Source of the DNA: Pseudomonas bharatica CSV86
Lineage (GTDB): Bacteria; Pseudomonadota; Gammaproteobacteria; Pseudomonadales; Pseudomonadaceae
Direction of reading: 5' to 3'
Assembly: GCF_000319305.2 (NCBI RefSeq)
Contig: NZ_AMWJ02000004.1
Span: 434,001 to 498,000, forward strand
Length of the DNA stretch: 64,000 nucleotides
The translations under genes and the position numbers were made by a program. How positions within the stretch are numbered: the first letter of the stretch is position 1; every line of letters begins with the position of its first letter. The notes under the pieces are model-generated. The model saw only the letters and a program-made list of their open reading frames with translations. It searched no databases and was not told the origin of the DNA. Below are positions 38,992 to 46,986 of the stretch, one piece after another.

Positions 38992-40269
38992 TCAGATGGT
39001 TGATAGATCGACTCCGTAGTTGAGTTCCTCTGCGAAGTCCGGCAGTCCGTAACCGATGGTTTTCTTGTAGAAAGGAGAGACCTTCGCAGTCGGTGCCTTC
39101 TTCTTGTGCTTCGTGGTGTAGAGCATTCGTGCCCGCATCACCTCGAAGGAGTAACCGCGCCCTTCACGGTTCTTGTCCTTGGCCAGTCGGTTGATGGACT
39201 CCGTGTAAGCGTTGGTGACGGGCATGTCCGTCTCGAAGTAGGTCATGGTCTCTTCGCGCCAGTTTCCCACTGCCCTGACCAGATCGCTCCAGACTTCCTT
39301 TTGGCCCTTCGGGATGGTGGCTATCCACTCGTCCAGGGCGGCTTCTGCCTGGAGCCGTGTGGTGGCGTCCCAGATGCCGTAGAAGCGCTCCTTGTGCTCG
39401 TAGGCGGCCAGCAGTTGCGGGAACGCGCCTGTCCAGGTCTCCATGATGAGGCGCTCCCGGTCTGAGACTTCGTGAGCGCGTTTCAGCAGGATTTTCCGGT
39501 CTCCCTTGAGAGTCCGGCTCTGGGACGGTTTCAGCTCCTTTCTGAGGCCCTTGCGCACTCTCTCTAGGGCATCGTTGGCCATGCGCACCACATGGAACTT
39601 ATCGACCACGATACGGGCCTGGGGCAGCACAGCCTTGACCGCTGCCCGGTAGGGGTTCCACATGTCCATGCTGACGATCTCGACCTTCTGCCGGTCTTTC
39701 AGCTTCATCAGGTAGTTGGTCACCACGTCCTGGCGGCGGGTGGCCAGCAGGTCGAGCAGGGTTCGCTCCTCAATGTTGGTCAGAATGCAGCGGTAGCGCT
39801 TGTTCAGGTATAGCTCGTCAATGCCCAGGATGCGGGGCGTCTCGAAGCGGTGCCAGCGCCCCAGGAACTCGGCGCGGGCGTTGAAGATGTCGCGCACCGT
39901 CTTCTCGTCCAGGCCGGTCTGTGCCGCCACAAAGGTGTAGGGGTGGTTGAAGGATTCCTTCTCCACGTACTCATGCAGCCGCAGTGTCATACGGAATCCG
40001 TCCACCATCTCCGGTAGCTGGGGCCTGAATGTTGTCTTGCAGGCCCGGCAGGTGTATCGGCGGCGGACCACCCAGAGAGTGACCCGCTTGCCGTGGATGG
40101 GCAGATCACGATAGGGAACGTCACGCTTGCCGAACCGCACGAACTCACCCTGCACGCCGCACCCCTCGCAGGCTACTGGTGTAGGTGCTTCAAGCCGAAA
40201 ATGTATGTCTTCATTCTGCTCATCAGAATCCACCAACTGGTACCCAGGAAGGCTTAACGAATTAATCAT
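38992..40269 (-). CDS. tnpA: ISL3-family transposase
   Basis: The 425-residue DDE transposase has an N-terminal zinc-binding region (CEGCG...CRACKTTF). The catalytic Asp residues lie in SMDMWNPYRAAVKA and RIVVDKFHVVRMAN, and the Glu region in NAYTESINRLAKDKNREGRG. It is identical in protein to the second copy at 44292 from about residue 37 (GVQGEFVRFG) to the end, while the first 36 residues differ. It lies beside the left end of its IS. Confidence 0.95.
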   Translation of the reverse strand: MINSLSLPGYQLVDSDEQNEDIHFRLEAPTPVACEGCGVQGEFVRFGKRDVPYRDLPIHGKRVTLWVVRRRYTCRACKTTFRPQLPEMVDGFRMTLRLHEYVEKESFNHPYTFVAAQTGLDEKTVRDIFNARAEFLGRWHRFETPRILGIDELYLNKRYRCILTNIEERTLLDLLATRRQDVVTNYLMKLKDRQKVEIVSMDMWNPYRAAVKAVLPQARIVVDKFHVVRMANDALERVRKGLRKELKPSQSRTLKGDRKILLKRAHEVSDRERLIMETWTGAFPQLLAAYEHKERFYGIWDATTRLQAEAALDEWIATIPKGQKEVWSDLVRAVGNWREETMTYFETDMPVTNAYTESINRLAKDKNREGRGYSFEVMRARMLYTTKHKKKAPTAKVSPFYKKTIGYGLPDFAEELNYGVDLSTI

Positions 40270-40281
40270 CTCCCGCCTTGA

Positions 40282-41316
40282 TCAGAAAAACAGGTAGGTG
40301 GCGTAACCGGCAATCATCGCCATAGCAAAAATGACTGCTAAAAACGCCGCTAAAAGCTTCAGCGTGAACAAAGAGCGCAACAGAATGAGCTCAGTCAGGC
40401 TGGCTCCGGCACTGCCGATGATCAACGCTAGCACCGTCCCGGCACCCACGCCTTTGGCCATCAGAGCCGCTGCCAGAGGTATGACGGCTTCAGCGCGAAT
40501 ATACAACGGCACGCCGATGACAGCGGCAACTGGAATGGCAAAGGGATTATCTGGGCCTGCATACTGCTCCAATAAGTCAGTGGGCATGAAACCATAGATC
40601 ACGCTGCCAATCGCAATACCGATGAGCAGGTAAGGCAACACATCGATAAAGTCCGACCAAGCTTCCCGCCACACACCACTGTACTTCCCTTCTTTCTTAA
40701 CCGTGACAGTGGGTTGACTGTCACAGCATTCGCTAGACGTAGAGACTGTTGTCTTCCTATCAGCCCCGCAAGAAGCCGTCTTCGGAGTGGTGTCGCAGCT
40801 GTTGGTGCCGCAACTCGATGCGGTCGATGTAGCACTGCACGGGCTTGCTGATGAACTACATCCACTGCTCTCTTGTGTCGCCGTCCGGCGCACATAACGC
40901 TCGAAGCCAAGCGTGTGAAGCAGCCATCCGGCACCTACCGCGACCACCAAAGCGGCGAGCACATAGATAGCAGTAAGTGTCCATCCAAACGTGGCAACCA
41001 GCAGGCCGACGACGATAGGATTCAGCAACGGAGATGAGAAAAGAAACACCATCATCGGCCCAAAACCGGCCCGTGCCCGAATCAACCCTTTCAACATGGG
41101 GATAGTCGAGCAACTACAGAAGGGCGTTATAGCTCCTAAACCAGCAGCAAGAAAATAGCCTCGCTTCCCACTGGAAGTCAGTAACGCTTCCACCTTGGAT
41201 GGTGGGATGTGACGTTGAAGAACTCCGACCAGCAAGCTAATGCCAATGAATAAAACCGATAGCTCGATAGCGAGAAAGGCGAACATGCCTAGAGCGTCTT
41301 GGAGTTGAGATGACAT
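40282..41316 (-). CDS. DUF318/ArsP-like permease with Cys-rich loop
   Basis: The 344-residue membrane protein has about eight helices in two halves. The first half contains the family motif TPFCSCSTIPMLKG, as in ArsP organoarsenical efflux proteins. The central cytoplasmic loop is rich in Cys and Ser (SSGCSS, SSCGTNSCD, TASCG, SSECCDS; about ten cysteines), fitting soft-metal or metalloid binding. It is a passenger of the IS and diverges from an ArsR-type regulator. The substrate (organoarsenical, or another thiophilic metal) cannot be settled from sequence. Confidence 0.85.
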   Translation of the reverse strand: MSSQLQDALGMFAFLAIELSVLFIGISLLVGVLQRHIPPSKVEALLTSSGKRGYFLAAGLGAITPFCSCSTIPMLKGLIRARAGFGPMMVFLFSSPLLNPIVVGLLVATFGWTLTAIYVLAALVVAVGAGWLLHTLGFERYVRRTATQESSGCSSSASPCSATSTASSCGTNSCDTTPKTASCGADRKTTVSTSSECCDSQPTVTVKKEGKYSGVWREAWSDFIDVLPYLLIGIAIGSVIYGFMPTDLLEQYAGPDNPFAIPVAAVIGVPLYIRAEAVIPLAAALMAKGVGAGTVLALIIGSAGASLTELILLRSLFTLKLLAAFLAVIFAMAMIAGYATYLFF

Positions 41317-41331
41317 TCAATATTACTCCTA

Positions 41332-41413
41332 TATTTCTAGTATTGTCGAAATGATGTACGCAGCCTACTTGCGTTTATCCGACCTGTCAACTATAATTCT
41401 AGAAACATCGAAT
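41332..41413. promoter_or_regulatory. Divergent permease/arsR promoter region with two similar operators
   Basis: For arsR, the -35 TTGCGT (41369-41374) and -10 TATAAT (41392-41397) are 17 bp apart. ATTTCTAGTATTGTCGAAAT (41332 onward) and AATTCTAGAAACATCGAATT (about 41395 onward) share TTCTAG-N6-TCGAA. One lies by each gene start and the second overlaps the -10, suggesting an ArsR-family operator for each direction. Confidence 0.7.
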
Positions 41414-41427
41414 TATTGGGGCGTGCT

Positions 41428-41742
41428 ATGGATCACGAAAAGGTTGCAGCCAGCTTAGCTGAGCTAGGGAATAGTCACCGACTGTCCGTGTTCCGCTTTC
41501 TGGTCAAAGCTGGCCATGATGGGGCTTCGGTCGGAGATATCCAGAAGGGGCTGGGTATTCCTGCTTCGACGCTATCACATCACCTTGCGCGCATGGCCAA
41601 GGTAGGGCTGATCCGGCAGGAGAAACATAGCCGCACGATTGTCTGTATACCCGAGTATGGGCACCTAGAGAATTTGATCGGTTTCTTACAAGAGGAATGT
41701 TGTGCAGGTGTCCGGATTGCGCATGAACCAGAACCGCTTTGA
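41428..41742 (+). CDS. arsR: ArsR/SmtB-family metalloregulator
   Basis: The 104-residue winged-helix repressor has the recognition helix in LGIPASTLSHHLARMAKVGL. The C-terminal vicinal cysteine pair EECCAGV is a plausible metalloid sensor. ATG 41428 is chosen because it begins MDHEKVAASLAELG like the family. It diverges from the permease, which it probably represses, and is a passenger of the 2985-bp IS. Confidence 0.9.
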   Translation: MDHEKVAASLAELGNSHRLSVFRFLVKAGHDGASVGDIQKGLGIPASTLSHHLARMAKVGLIRQEKHSRTIVCIPEYGHLENLIGFLQEECCAGVRIAHEPEPL

Positions 41743-42354
41743 CGCTTGCCCAGCTCTCGCTGTCCTCCCTAGTCAGCATCGCTATGAAGACTCAGGCGAA
41801 GGTGGAAACAGAAAATTGGCAGTAGAGTAGGCTGAAGAGGATCAATCAGATAATCCGCTGAGAAAGATTTTCTTCTTTACATCTTTGGCATTTTATCAAC
41901 CAGAAATTCCGGATACCCCTTTTTCCAAACTATCGAAAACCGAACGAATGTATGACAGCAACGACATTGAATCGAGCGCTTGAGCGCATGGGGTTCAATG
42001 GTAAAGACAGTATCGGTTTTTCGGCTCATGGATTTCGCGCAACAGCTTCGACAATGCTGAACGAAATGGGCTACCGCTCAGATGTTATCGAGCGTCAGTT
42101 GGCGCATGCCGAGAGAAACAAAGTGCGCGCAAGCTACAACCAAGCGGAATATCTGGAAGAGCGGCGCCAGATGATGCAGGCTTGGGCTGATGATATTGAC
42201 GCAAATATTGCCAAGACTCTTCCTTGATTTCTGATTTCTGGATGCGATCTAATTGGGTTTTTATTTTGGGTAAGCGGATTAAATGGTTGATCTTACCTTT
42301 GCATGAGAGTGAGACAGACCGGCATCTCATCGGATTATCTGGTTGATGCTTCAC

Positions 42355-42762
42355 CTACTGCTGGTGCATGTTTCCTTCGCTAATTCCAGCAAGAACCCCA
42401 CACGCCTCAACTTCCCGGTCATCGTTGCAACTCGCTCTCAGTGAAACGAGTTGTTTCTCAAGCGCTTGCAGAGCGGTTATCTGCGACCGCACATGAGAGA
42501 TGTGATCATCGAGCAAGGCGTTGACGGCGGTACAAGGCTGATGAGGGTCGTCCTCATAGCTCTGTAGTTCGTGAATCTCAGCCAGTGACAGGCCCAGGAT
42601 TCTGCAGCGACGGATGAAGGCCAGCCCCTCACCATGCTTCTCGGTATAGACACGGTAACCGTTGTCCTGCCGATCAGGCGGCGGCAACAAGCCCTGCTGT
42701 TCATAGAAGCGGATCGTCTGTGTTTCGACCCCTACCAACTGCGCCAACTGACCAATGCGCAT
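42355..42762 (-). CDS. MerR-family metal-responsive activator (CadR/PbrR-like)
   Basis: The 135-residue regulator has the MerR helix-turn-helix MRIGQLAQLVGVETQTIRFY. Metal-ligand cysteines fitting the Cd/Pb class are seen in HQPCTAVN, RASCNDD and VEACGVL. ATG 42762 is preferred over an upstream start because GGAGG lies just ahead of it. It diverges from the CDF transporter and should twist the 19-bp-spaced promoter between them into activity when metal is bound. Confidence 0.9.
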   Translation of the reverse strand: MRIGQLAQLVGVETQTIRFYEQQGLLPPPDRQDNGYRVYTEKHGEGLAFIRRCRILGLSLAEIHELQSYEDDPHQPCTAVNALLDDHISHVRSQITALQALEKQLVSLRASCNDDREVEACGVLAGISEGNMHQQ

Positions 42763-42793
42763 CAGCCTCCTCCCCAACGGATTCTTTACTCTA

Positions 42794-42824
42794 TTGACCT
42801 TATAGTAGCTTTATAGTTTTAAAT
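42794..42824 (+). promoter_or_regulatory. MerR-type promoter of the CDF-lspA genes
   Basis: The -35 TTGACC (42794-42799) and -10 TTAAAT (42819-42824) are separated by 19 bp, the overlong spacer typical of MerR-activated promoters. The spacer contains the partial dyad TTATAGTAGCTTTATAG. Confidence 0.8.
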
Positions 42825-42857
42825 GGTACCACAACATTGTTCAAGTGGAGTCGTATC

Positions 42858-43754
42858 ATGAGCAAATCCTGTGGTGGCGCCTGTGGCGGTGATGCAACGT
42901 CCGCAGCGGATACCGATATACAGGCCTCCTCCGAGGCGCCAGGGAGATGGGTCAGTGTTTATGCCGTGCCGAAGATGGACTGTCCATCAGAAGAACGAAT
43001 GATTCGCCTAGCCCTGAACGGCTTTGAGGAGATTCGGGCGCTGTCCTTCGACTTGTCGAACCGCCGGCTGAAGGTCGTGCATGACGGCGAGGTCGAGCCC
43101 GTCACCTCGAAACTGAAGACCTTGGGGCTAGGCGCCTCGCTTCAGGAAACCGTCGCTGCAAATCCGGAGACCATCAAGGCCGCCGAGTTTTCGGCAGCTT
43201 CTGCTAAGCAAGAATCCGGGACCCTGCGCTGGTTGCTCGGCATCAATGCACTTCTGTTCGTGGTGGAAATGACTGCCGGTCTGATCGCCCGGTCCACCGG
43301 CCTGATTGGAGAATCCCTGGACAATTTTGCCGATGCGGCGGTGTACGGGCTTGCCCTTTATGCGGTTGGACATAGCGTGAAAATGCAGGTACGTGCCGCG
43401 CATCTTGCTGGTGTACTGCAACTGATCTTGGCTGTGGGCGTGCTCGTAGAGGTGGTGAGACGCTTTGTATTCGGTAGTGAGCCTGAATCGCTGGTGATGA
43501 TGGCTATCGCATTCGTCGCATTGATTGCCAATACCAGTTGTCTGCTGCTCATATCCAAACATCGGGAAGGCGGGGCGCACATGAAGGCAAGCTGGATATT
43601 CTCGGCCAACGACGTGGTGATCAACCTGGGGGTCATCACCGCCGGCGCCCTGGTCGCGTGGACCGGTTCCAATTATCCGGATCTGATTATCGGCACCATC
43701 GCGGGGGGCATTGTACTTAACGGTGCCAGACGCATTTTGGCGTTGAAGGGTTAA
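42858..43754 (+). CDS. CDF-family (CzcD-like) metal efflux protein with N-terminal metal-binding domain
   Basis: The 298-residue protein begins with Cys-rich SCGGACGG and a domain with MDCPSEERMIRLAL that resembles HMA metal-binding modules. A cation-diffusion-facilitator membrane part follows (GINALLFVVEMTAGLIARS, then SLDNFADAAVYG in place of the usual HxxxD metal site). The DNFAD arrangement is typical of this CzcD-like subgroup. It is expected to export Pb, Cd, Zn or related ions. It is four bases upstream of lspA. Confidence 0.87.
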   Translation: MSKSCGGACGGDATSAADTDIQASSEAPGRWVSVYAVPKMDCPSEERMIRLALNGFEEIRALSFDLSNRRLKVVHDGEVEPVTSKLKTLGLGASLQETVAANPETIKAAEFSAASAKQESGTLRWLLGINALLFVVEMTAGLIARSTGLIGESLDNFADAAVYGLALYAVGHSVKMQVRAAHLAGVLQLILAVGVLVEVVRRFVFGSEPESLVMMAIAFVALIANTSCLLLISKHREGGAHMKASWIFSANDVVINLGVITAGALVAWTGSNYPDLIIGTIAGGIVLNGARRILALKG

Positions 43755-43757
43755 ATA

Positions 43758-44270
43758 ATGCTCATTATTGGCAAAAAGCTCTCGCCGTATGCCCTATTGT
43801 CCATATCGGGCCTGCTGGCAGCGTCTGATCAGGCTGTAAAGTGGCTGGTGCAGCAATCAATGGCCTATGGCGAGTATGTTTCGGTGACCCCGTTCTTTAA
43901 CTGGGTGCACCTATGGAACACCGGTGCCGCATTCAGTCTTTTTGCGAATGGTGGAGGCTGGCAGCGCTACTTTTTTATCGGAATCGCGGTAGTGGTCTCG
44001 ATTTTTCTGATCAAGCTGATCCTTGAAAATCGTCATAAAGGAGAAGCCATCGCTTACAGTCTTATCCTCGGTGGCGCCATGGGCAACCTGATTGACCGGG
44101 TCTTTCGCGGCTATGTTGTGGATTCCTTTGATTTCTATTGGCGAGACTGGCATTGGCCGGCCTTCAACCTGGCTGATATTGCAATTGTCCTCGGTGCCTT
44201 ACTTTTCGTTTCCAGCAGCTTGTTGGGTAAAAAAGCAAACACCAATGCCGAGTCGGATGGATCTGACTGA
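43758..44270 (+). CDS. lspA: Signal peptidase II (LspA), IS-borne copy
   Basis: The 170-residue membrane aspartyl protease cleaves lipoprotein signal peptides. The catalytic Asp residues lie in GNLIDRVFRGYVVDSF and FNLADIAI. NTGAAFSLF is a family signature. Transposon-borne lspA homologues accompany Pb-resistance genes, where PbrB/PbrC-type proteins are known. This is an accessory copy beside a CDF transporter, not the housekeeping lspA, which normally lies by ileS. Confidence 0.93.
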   Translation: MLIIGKKLSPYALLSISGLLAASDQAVKWLVQQSMAYGEYVSVTPFFNWVHLWNTGAAFSLFANGGGWQRYFFIGIAVVVSIFLIKLILENRHKGEAIAYSLILGGAMGNLIDRVFRGYVVDSFDFYWRDWHWPAFNLADIAIVLGALLFVSSSLLGKKANTNAESDGSD

Positions 44271-44291
44271 CACCTACGCCTATACAACACC

Positions 44292-45581
44292 ATGACCGAA
44301 CTTCCCGACAACATCCTTCACCTGCCGCAATACCAAGTACTGGGCTGCAAATCAACCGACGACGAAATGCACTTCCAGGTGGACGTGCCCGATCCCATCG
44401 CCTGCGAGGAATGCGGCGTGCAGGGTGAGTTCGTACGGTTCGGCAAGCGTGACGTTCCCTATCGTGATCTGCCCATCCACGGCAAGCGGGTCACTCTCTG
44501 GGTGGTCCGCCGCCGATACACCTGCCGGGCCTGCAAGACAACATTCAGGCCCCAGCTACCGGAGATGGTGGACGGATTCCGTATGACACTGCGGCTGCAT
44601 GAGTACGTGGAGAAGGAATCCTTCAACCACCCCTACACCTTTGTGGCGGCACAGACCGGCCTGGACGAGAAGACGGTGCGCGACATCTTCAACGCCCGCG
44701 CCGAGTTCCTGGGGCGCTGGCACCGCTTCGAGACGCCCCGCATCCTGGGCATTGACGAGCTATACCTGAACAAGCGCTACCGCTGCATTCTGACCAACAT
44801 TGAGGAGCGAACCCTGCTCGACCTGCTGGCCACCCGCCGCCAGGACGTGGTGACCAACTACCTGATGAAGCTGAAAGACCGGCAGAAGGTCGAGATCGTC
44901 AGCATGGACATGTGGAACCCCTACCGGGCAGCGGTCAAGGCTGTGCTGCCCCAGGCCCGTATCGTGGTCGATAAGTTCCATGTGGTGCGCATGGCCAACG
45001 ATGCCCTAGAGAGAGTGCGCAAGGGCCTCAGAAAGGAGCTGAAACCGTCCCAGAGCCGGACTCTCAAGGGAGACCGGAAAATCCTGCTGAAACGCGCTCA
45101 CGAAGTCTCAGACCGGGAGCGCCTCATCATGGAGACCTGGACAGGCGCGTTCCCGCAACTGCTGGCCGCCTACGAGCACAAGGAGCGCTTCTACGGCATC
45201 TGGGACGCCACCACACGGCTCCAGGCAGAAGCCGCCCTGGACGAGTGGATAGCCACCATCCCGAAGGGCCAAAAGGAAGTCTGGAGCGATCTGGTCAGGG
45301 CAGTGGGAAACTGGCGCGAAGAGACCATGACCTACTTCGAGACGGACATGCCCGTCACCAACGCTTACACGGAGTCCATCAACCGACTGGCCAAGGACAA
45401 GAACCGTGAAGGGCGCGGTTACTCCTTCGAGGTGATGCGGGCACGAATGCTCTACACCACGAAGCACAAGAAGAAGGCACCGACTGCGAAGGTCTCTCCT
45501 TTCTACAAGAAAACCATCGGTTACGGACTGCCGGACTTCGCAGAGGAACTCAACTACGGAGTCGATCTATCAACCATCTGA
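44292..45581 (+). CDS. tnpA: ISL3-family transposase (second copy)
   Basis: This is a 429-residue DDE transposase. From GVQGEFVRFG to the C-terminus it is identical in protein to the copy at 38992, while the first 40 residues (MTELPDNILHLPQYQVLGCK...) are different. The catalytic region is the same (SMDMWNPYRAAVKA, YTESINRLAKDKN). It lies beside the right end of the 3372-bp element. Confidence 0.95.
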   Translation: MTELPDNILHLPQYQVLGCKSTDDEMHFQVDVPDPIACEECGVQGEFVRFGKRDVPYRDLPIHGKRVTLWVVRRRYTCRACKTTFRPQLPEMVDGFRMTLRLHEYVEKESFNHPYTFVAAQTGLDEKTVRDIFNARAEFLGRWHRFETPRILGIDELYLNKRYRCILTNIEERTLLDLLATRRQDVVTNYLMKLKDRQKVEIVSMDMWNPYRAAVKAVLPQARIVVDKFHVVRMANDALERVRKGLRKELKPSQSRTLKGDRKILLKRAHEVSDRERLIMETWTGAFPQLLAAYEHKERFYGIWDATTRLQAEAALDEWIATIPKGQKEVWSDLVRAVGNWREETMTYFETDMPVTNAYTESINRLAKDKNREGRGYSFEVMRARMLYTTKHKKKAPTAKVSPFYKKTIGYGLPDFAEELNYGVDLSTI

Positions 45582-45690
45582 GGGTGGTATCAGATTGATG
45601 GGGTGAAGGTGCCCCATCAACCATTAAATCCGTATACCCTTTATTTTCTTATGGCTGATCACCTGCTTGGTTCGATTGAGTTGAGATGGG

Positions 45691-46542
45691 CTAAGTTATT
45701 CCTTTTGTGATGCTTTTCTTTTCTTGAATGTAAGTTCCTTTTTCTTCTTCCATCTGGAGCAGTATCTCCAGCACTTCGGTTCTTTTTAAGTCGTGTTTGT
45801 CGGCTAACTTATCAAGGCGATTAATTGCTTTGTCGGATAGGATGAAGTTGTACTGCTTCTTGCCTGTTAATTTGGCTCTGTATTTGTTTTGGCTCCACCG
45901 TTTTTTGATGGAGTCCATTAGCAATATTTTTTCGTGTTTGGAAATGAATTGAGAGTCGAGTAGAGTTATAAAGTCATCTTTTTCCTTTGGAATGCTTTGC
46001 TGGAATGTCAGCATGGGGTGCTTGCTTTTTGTTATTTCCCAGGCTGTTTCTAGTTTTTGTGTGGCGTCGGCGCCATCTAGCCATTTGAATATGTGATCTG
46101 AGCTTGAATGTTGCTCCCATTCAAACTTTATCTGATTTACCAGCCATAGTTTTTTGCTTATTTCAACTGTCCATATGTCAATTGTTGTAATGGTTAGTGG
46201 TCTGCCTGACAGGGTGGTTGTTCCAATTATTGGATAGTTCCCGTTTTTCTCAATTAATTTTCTGGCTACGAATAAGTTCTGTCTCTTGTTATTTGTTATC
46301 CACTCTAGATCTTTCTCGGGCAGCAGGGACATGGCGCTTTGTGCCTCAACAAATTCTGCGCCTGTTGGGGTGTTTTGGATGAGGTCTGCTATGCGGTCTC
46401 GCATGCCGGGGCTGCCGAGTTCACCCAGGTTGGCATGTGGGGCTTGTCCTTTTAGAAAGTGCCATAGCCAGTTGCCTAGTCTGCTATCGACATTGAGTCC
46501 GTTGAGCGTCTTCTGAAGCCTGTCATTGATTGCATTGGTCAT
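45691..46542 (-). CDS. AT-rich hypothetical protein with C-terminal ribbon-helix-helix-like segment
   Basis: I do not recognise a named function for this 283-residue protein. Residues 1-50 (MTNAINDRLQKTLNGLNVDS) look helical. The centre is mixed alpha/beta with many Lys and Trp (IDIWTVEISKKLWLVNQIKFEW). The end (KQYNFILSDKAINRLDKLAD, then HDLKRTEVLEILL) resembles an RHH DNA-binding unit. Its codon use is strikingly AT-rich compared with flanking genes. The gene lies between the integrase region and alpA on the opposite strand, and may be an element-specific regulator. Confidence 0.7.
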   Translation of the reverse strand: MTNAINDRLQKTLNGLNVDSRLGNWLWHFLKGQAPHANLGELGSPGMRDRIADLIQNTPTGAEFVEAQSAMSLLPEKDLEWITNNKRQNLFVARKLIEKNGNYPIIGTTTLSGRPLTITTIDIWTVEISKKLWLVNQIKFEWEQHSSSDHIFKWLDGADATQKLETAWEITKSKHPMLTFQQSIPKEKDDFITLLDSQFISKHEKILLMDSIKKRWSQNKYRAKLTGKKQYNFILSDKAINRLDKLADKHDLKRTEVLEILLQMEEEKGTYIQEKKSITKGIT

Positions 46543-46986
46543 GGGATGGTTCTTTCTGAAAGGATAATCTCTAGTAGAAAAATAGTGGTTTTTGTGAGGG
46601 ATTCATGCCGTCTTCATGAGGTTTTCTACTTGTTCTCTAGTGTATTTTTAAAGCTTCATCTCAGTGTACATCAGGATCTACAGGGGGGATCTAGCCCTGA
46701 ATGGCTTTTCGCACCGAAAAAAGCATCAGATTGTCGGGGGCTAAGAGACTGACTCCAGGCAGCGCGTGACGGCAGGCTGCGCAGCGAGCTTGTCCAGTCA
46801 GTCGTTAGACGGGCGCAGTCTGCTGGAGCTTTTGTTTCTGGGTGCGGCGGAGAAAGACGAGGGCGGAGGAATGTTGGGGCGGTTCAGGGGTTGTGAAATG
46901 GGGTGTCTGTTATCCGGGTCGATACCTGGCGGCATGTAAATAAATACGGGGAAGCCAGATCTGATGAGTCAAATTAGGAGCTCATC
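46543..46986. other. Gene-poor spacer with a long dyad upstream of alpA
   Basis: I see no convincing gene here. GACTGACT (46747-46754) pairs with AGTCAGTC (46796-46803) around a GC-rich interior with further self-complementarity (CAGCGCG, GCTGCGCAGC). A Shine-Dalgarno AGGAG precedes alpA by 7 bp. Promoters for the divergent genes at 46542 and 46987 should lie here. Confidence 0.5.

Larger units (their letters stand above)
38934..41918. mobile_element. ISL3-family insertion sequence with ArsP-like permease and ArsR passenger genes (2985 bp)
   Basis: The ends are inverted repeats GGGTATACGGATTTAATGG (left) and GGGTATCCGGAATTTCTGG (right, reverse strand). Each is followed by GTTGAT-type sequence. 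The element is flanked by the 8-bp direct repeat CTTTTTCC (38926-38933 and 41919-41926), and 8 bp is the ISL3-family duplication length. It contains tnpA, a permease gene and a divergent arsR, and it interrupts the integrase gene. Confidence 0.95.
38035..42227 (+). pseudogene. int: P4-type tyrosine integrase split by an ISL3-family element
   Basis: The N-terminal part (38035-38933) begins MPLTDAKIRNTKAGDKPLKL, the DUF4102 arm-binding domain. It continues through the catalytic Arg (FTFVRTVELRKAEW) to LLFP. The C-terminal part resumes at 41919 (LFPNYRKPNECMTATTLNRA) with HGFRAT, QLAHAERN and the nucleophile Tyr region ASYNQAEYLEE, ending at 42227. Removing the insertion and one 8-bp duplication restores an uninterrupted frame of about 400 residues. 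The integrase is therefore broken and the element cannot excise by its own integrase. The coordinates span the inserted IS. Confidence 0.93.
42268..45639. mobile_element. ISPpu12-like ISL3-family element (3372 bp)
   Basis: The left end GGGTAAGCGGATTAAATGG and the right end (reverse strand) GGGTATACGGATTTAATGG are imperfect inverted repeats. The 8-bp direct repeat TTTATTTT flanks the element (42260-42267 and 45640-45647). The contents are merR, a CDF-type transporter, lspA and tnpA. From memory, ISPpu12 has this gene set and this length; a sequence comparison was not possible. It sits 33 bp past the integrase stop. Confidence 0.93.

Noticed and set aside
38934..45639. A composite transposon bounded by two transposases
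   Set aside because: Each element has its own terminal repeats and its own distinct 8-bp duplication, and the integrase C-terminus lies intact between them.
46546..46752. A 68-residue frame on the plus strand
   Set aside because: It lacks a Shine-Dalgarno, starts inside the divergent promoter region and resembles no family.
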